Notes under the pieces: model-generated
What the model was told of the DNA's origin: nothing
What the model saw: the letters and a program-made list of their open reading frames with translations, nothing else
Database searches by the model: none
Shown: piece after piece, positions 61,178-64,000 of the stretch
Numbering within the stretch: position 1 is the first letter of the stretch
Layout: each line of letters begins with the position of its first letter
Assembly (NCBI GenBank): GCA_947095535.1
Contig: OX352774.1
Span: 235,997,825-236,061,824, forward strand
Reading direction: 5' to 3'
DNA from: Poecilobothrus nobilitatus
Taxonomy: Eukaryota > Arthropoda > Insecta > Diptera > Dolichopodidae
Length of the DNA stretch: 64,000 bases
Translations under genes and position numbers: made by a program

Positions 61178-64000
61178 TAAAAAAAAATGTCAACATTCTG
61201 TTTAAATTTAATTTAAAAACTAAAAAAAAAAAAAAAACAAAAAATGTATTCTTAAAAGTCTAGGACTTTTTTTTATACTTACATATTTTATTTAATTTGT
61301 TCTACCCATTAGGTCGGTCGTTCGTTCCTATCTATTAAAAATAAAATGAGTATTAAATTGGTTCAACATAAAAAAAAAAACATTAACAAAATTTTCTGTC
61401 TCTTCTTTTTTCATTTGCTTGATAAAATTTTTCTTTTGTTTTTTTTTTTTAAATAAGAAATCAAAGAACTTAATCAAGAAAAAAGAAACAAAAATCTTAT
61501 CAATTTAGAACCCAACCCTAGAAAAAGGAAAGAGAAAAACTAAATAGAAAAAATAGATATTTTGTATTTTTTTTTTGTCTTTGTTTCATTCTATAAAACA
61601 TATCTCACCACACCAGAAACCTACGAATTAGTAGTTTTATGCTCGAATTTTAATCTCCTTAGAATTTTTAGTTTTCTTTTATTATTTTTTTTTTTCCTTT
61701 CTTTTCTTTTAATTGAATTCAATTTTTCTAATTTATATTCCGATATAAATCGATTAATCGTTTACAATATCTCGAACTATTTCAACCATATAGGTTCATT
61801 TTTCAAAGGATGGTGTTATTAGTTAAATGATGAAAAACTAATTTTAGTTTCAACAGTGGAGGCAAAAAAAAAGAGAATATGATAGAGAAAAATTATACTA
61901 TACGTATATTTCAAATTTTTGATCAGATTTAGGAAATGTGATCAGAATGCATTCTGGTGTAAATTAAAATAATTTAAAATGTTGAGCAACCATGATAATG
62001 AACTTTTCTTATATTCTTTTCCCCTGTATTAGATAATTAACCAGGTATAACTATATATGCATATATTACGTAGGTCTTCACGCATTTTATGAATAAGAAT
62101 TTGATAAGAATAAGATTTTAATTGACTTTTGATCTTCTAAAATTCTTCTCTAAAATCTTCTAAAGTTGTAAATCTTGTTATCTCTGCATTACATTTTCTC
62201 AACATTTGAGCCCTACACTTAATTATAGTTATATATATAGTTAGTTCCTCAATGAAATAGTTCGATAAGATTTTAATTTTCACTTGCATTATCATTTTAA
62301 GTATCCAGTTTTGCTTTCACTAAAAGATGAGCTGTGGAAAAAAATGTGGAACTCCATAATATGCATTTATTTCTAATTTTTTAATGTATGTATAATGGAG
62401 TTATACGTTTATGCTTAACGGTGCCGATAATCTGGAAAATCTATAATTATAATTTTGTAGTTTACAGCCGCACACTACCTAATTATGACATTCCGTTAAG
62501 TTTTGAATACAAGTATATATTTGGATACGATTTTCTATTACAAAATCTACATTAACATATAAAACATACATCCATATGTATGTATGTTTAAAATCATGAT
62601 TTTGTTTGTTTTCTTTTGGAATCAAGAAATTTTGTATCCCATATGAATTTTTTGTAATTTAGATGTAAAACACACCAGTTACAGGACCTCTAGTATTATG
62701 TATATTAACATTGAAAAAAGAGTTTATTAACATTGAAAATAAAACTTCCTTTAAAATTTAAATACATATTTAGCTGATTTTCTTTTTTTTAAATAGTTAA
62801 GTACCTAAATAAAACAAGGACTAACTAGGTACATACTTAGTTATAGTTAAATAAAATAAGTTGGAAGAATTTTGTTCAACACTGTAAATATAAAATACAA
62901 ATTCTCCTTATTTTAATGCAAATAAAAAAAAAATCCTTTTAACTATTAATAATGACTATTTTTTTAATATCTATTGTTAGTCCCATCCCTAATTTTGTAT
63001 TTTTTCGATTTTAGTTTTAGATATTAGTTTTTTGACTCAAAACAGTAAAAACTTTTTTTTTTGTTTTTTTGTTTTATTTTTTCTAACTGTCGTCATGTTT
63101 TTCTACAAATAACTTTTTTATTTATATTTATTATTTCTATATACAAACACACATATAAACACTTATACATATGCATAAGTAAGTATAGTTATAGGTATAT
63201 AATAATATATATTACATATTATTAACGTTTGTACAAGTGTGGATGACCTCAATATTGAAATAATATTCAAAAAACGTTATATTTCAACTATCAATAACTA
63301 ACTGTCATTATGATGAAATCAAATCTACATAATTTATGTATTATATATATATGCATATATATACATACATACATATATATAAAACTTTACTTTTCTAGTT
63401 TTTTATACATACTTACATGCAAAAAAGTTTTTGTTTTTCAATTTTCATAAGTTTTTCGAAGTTTTTTTTTTTTTTATTTTTTTATTTTCTGGTTATTAAA
63501 TTTTCTTTGAATAAGGAATAACTAAAACTAGTGTTGCCAAACTTATTAATGAGAATTAGTTATATATTTTTTCCTTTTTGTTTTTTTACTCTTTTAAATT
63601 TATGGCACCGTAAAAATTTTTTTTAATGTTTTTTGTGTGCTGAGAAAAAATATACAATTTTAAATTTTTTTTGTGTATAACTAAATCGTGACGTCAATAT
63701 TTATGTCAATTTTACTGTCATTAATATCACTGCAGGGATGTTAATTTTAATTGAAAATTTTCTTCAATTTTCAATTACAAATGGATAGTTTAAAAAATAT
63801 TGATGACCTATTAAAAATTAAATATACAATTTACATTAGTAATAATCCATAAGTACTTATATTTATTTGTTATTATACATAAGTATTACATTGTGGTTAT
63901 GTTATAATGTTCTATTCACAATTTCTTTGTAAAAAAAAAAAACAAAATTAAATTACAATTTTTAATTTTTGATAATTTTAAAATTCAATGCACGTGAGTA
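61178..64000. other. AT-rich noncoding stretch to the window end
   Basis: No exon was recognised. The frame at 61562-61822 is dominated by Phe and Leu and is probably noise. A perfect TGACGTCA is present at 63689-63696. TA-rich microsatellite occurs near 63340-63385. Confidence 0.5.

Noticed and set aside
61562..61822. 86-codon plus-strand frame
   Set aside because: Phe/Leu-rich from poly-T runs. A few normal-looking residues (TTPETYELVVLCSN) are not enough to support it.

Overview
The window is very AT-rich eukaryotic nuclear DNA, probably from an insect and most likely a fly. The evidence is metazoan splice signals, an insect-type start context (ACAAATGG), long introns, tRNA-derived SINEs, decayed non-LTR retrotransposons, and DINE-1/Helentron-like repeats carrying GACGGACGGACAT-type motifs. 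The species assignment is inference. No bacterial-style gene organisation, rRNA, functional tRNA or CRISPR array was seen. Most short open frames are AT-rich noise or lie inside repeats.

One protein-coding gene is convincing, on the + strand. A leader begins at or just after 15954. Coding exon 1 is 16445-16606, a 10.5-kb intron is 16607-27116, and exon 2 runs from 27117 to a TGA at 28353-28355. It encodes a 466-residue protein I cannot name: a possibly acylated N terminus (MGVC), a conserved-looking coiled coil spanning the exon junction, and a long low-complexity tail. After the TGA (context TGA-C) the same frame stays open for 81 codons to a second TGA at 28599-28601 and still looks like coding sequence. 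This is the strongest candidate for unusual biology: stop-codon readthrough, recoding, or a recent nonsense change or assembly error.

The big intron and its flanks are a graveyard of mobile DNA. Three Helentron-like families are present. Family A has two near-identical 1.55-kb copies at 16655 and 33244. Family B, at 21875-23073, has a central 142-bp tandem array. Family C has at least five copies or fragments. They look like mosaics of one another: A carries a C-like core and a B-like 3' end. Family B sits inside a foldback-like element (21540-23422) with minisatellite arms and an apparent 9-bp target duplication. A second inverted pair of degenerate tandem arms (32.65-35.46 kb) encloses a family A copy. 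Two tRNA-derived SINE families (six copies) show clear target-site duplications. One SINE interrupts the frame of a LINE fragment at 14.2-15.0 kb. Other LINE relics lie near 8.6, 19.4-20.1, 30.3, 48.6-49.1, 50.7 and 53.8 kb. At 36.9-37.4 kb a TTAA-flanked, piggyBac-like MITE is nested in another inverted-repeat element.

The right part (42.2-64 kb) has only tentative gene signals: an A-rich leader-like stretch ending in a strong donor at 43458, a downstream acceptor and 41-codon ORF at 44021-44261, and a signal-peptide-like 30-codon ORF with a donor at 61085-61174. From about 45.5 kb onward the DNA is strongly enriched in the palindromic word TAAGTACTTA and its halves, a regional composition change that the annotated features do not explain.
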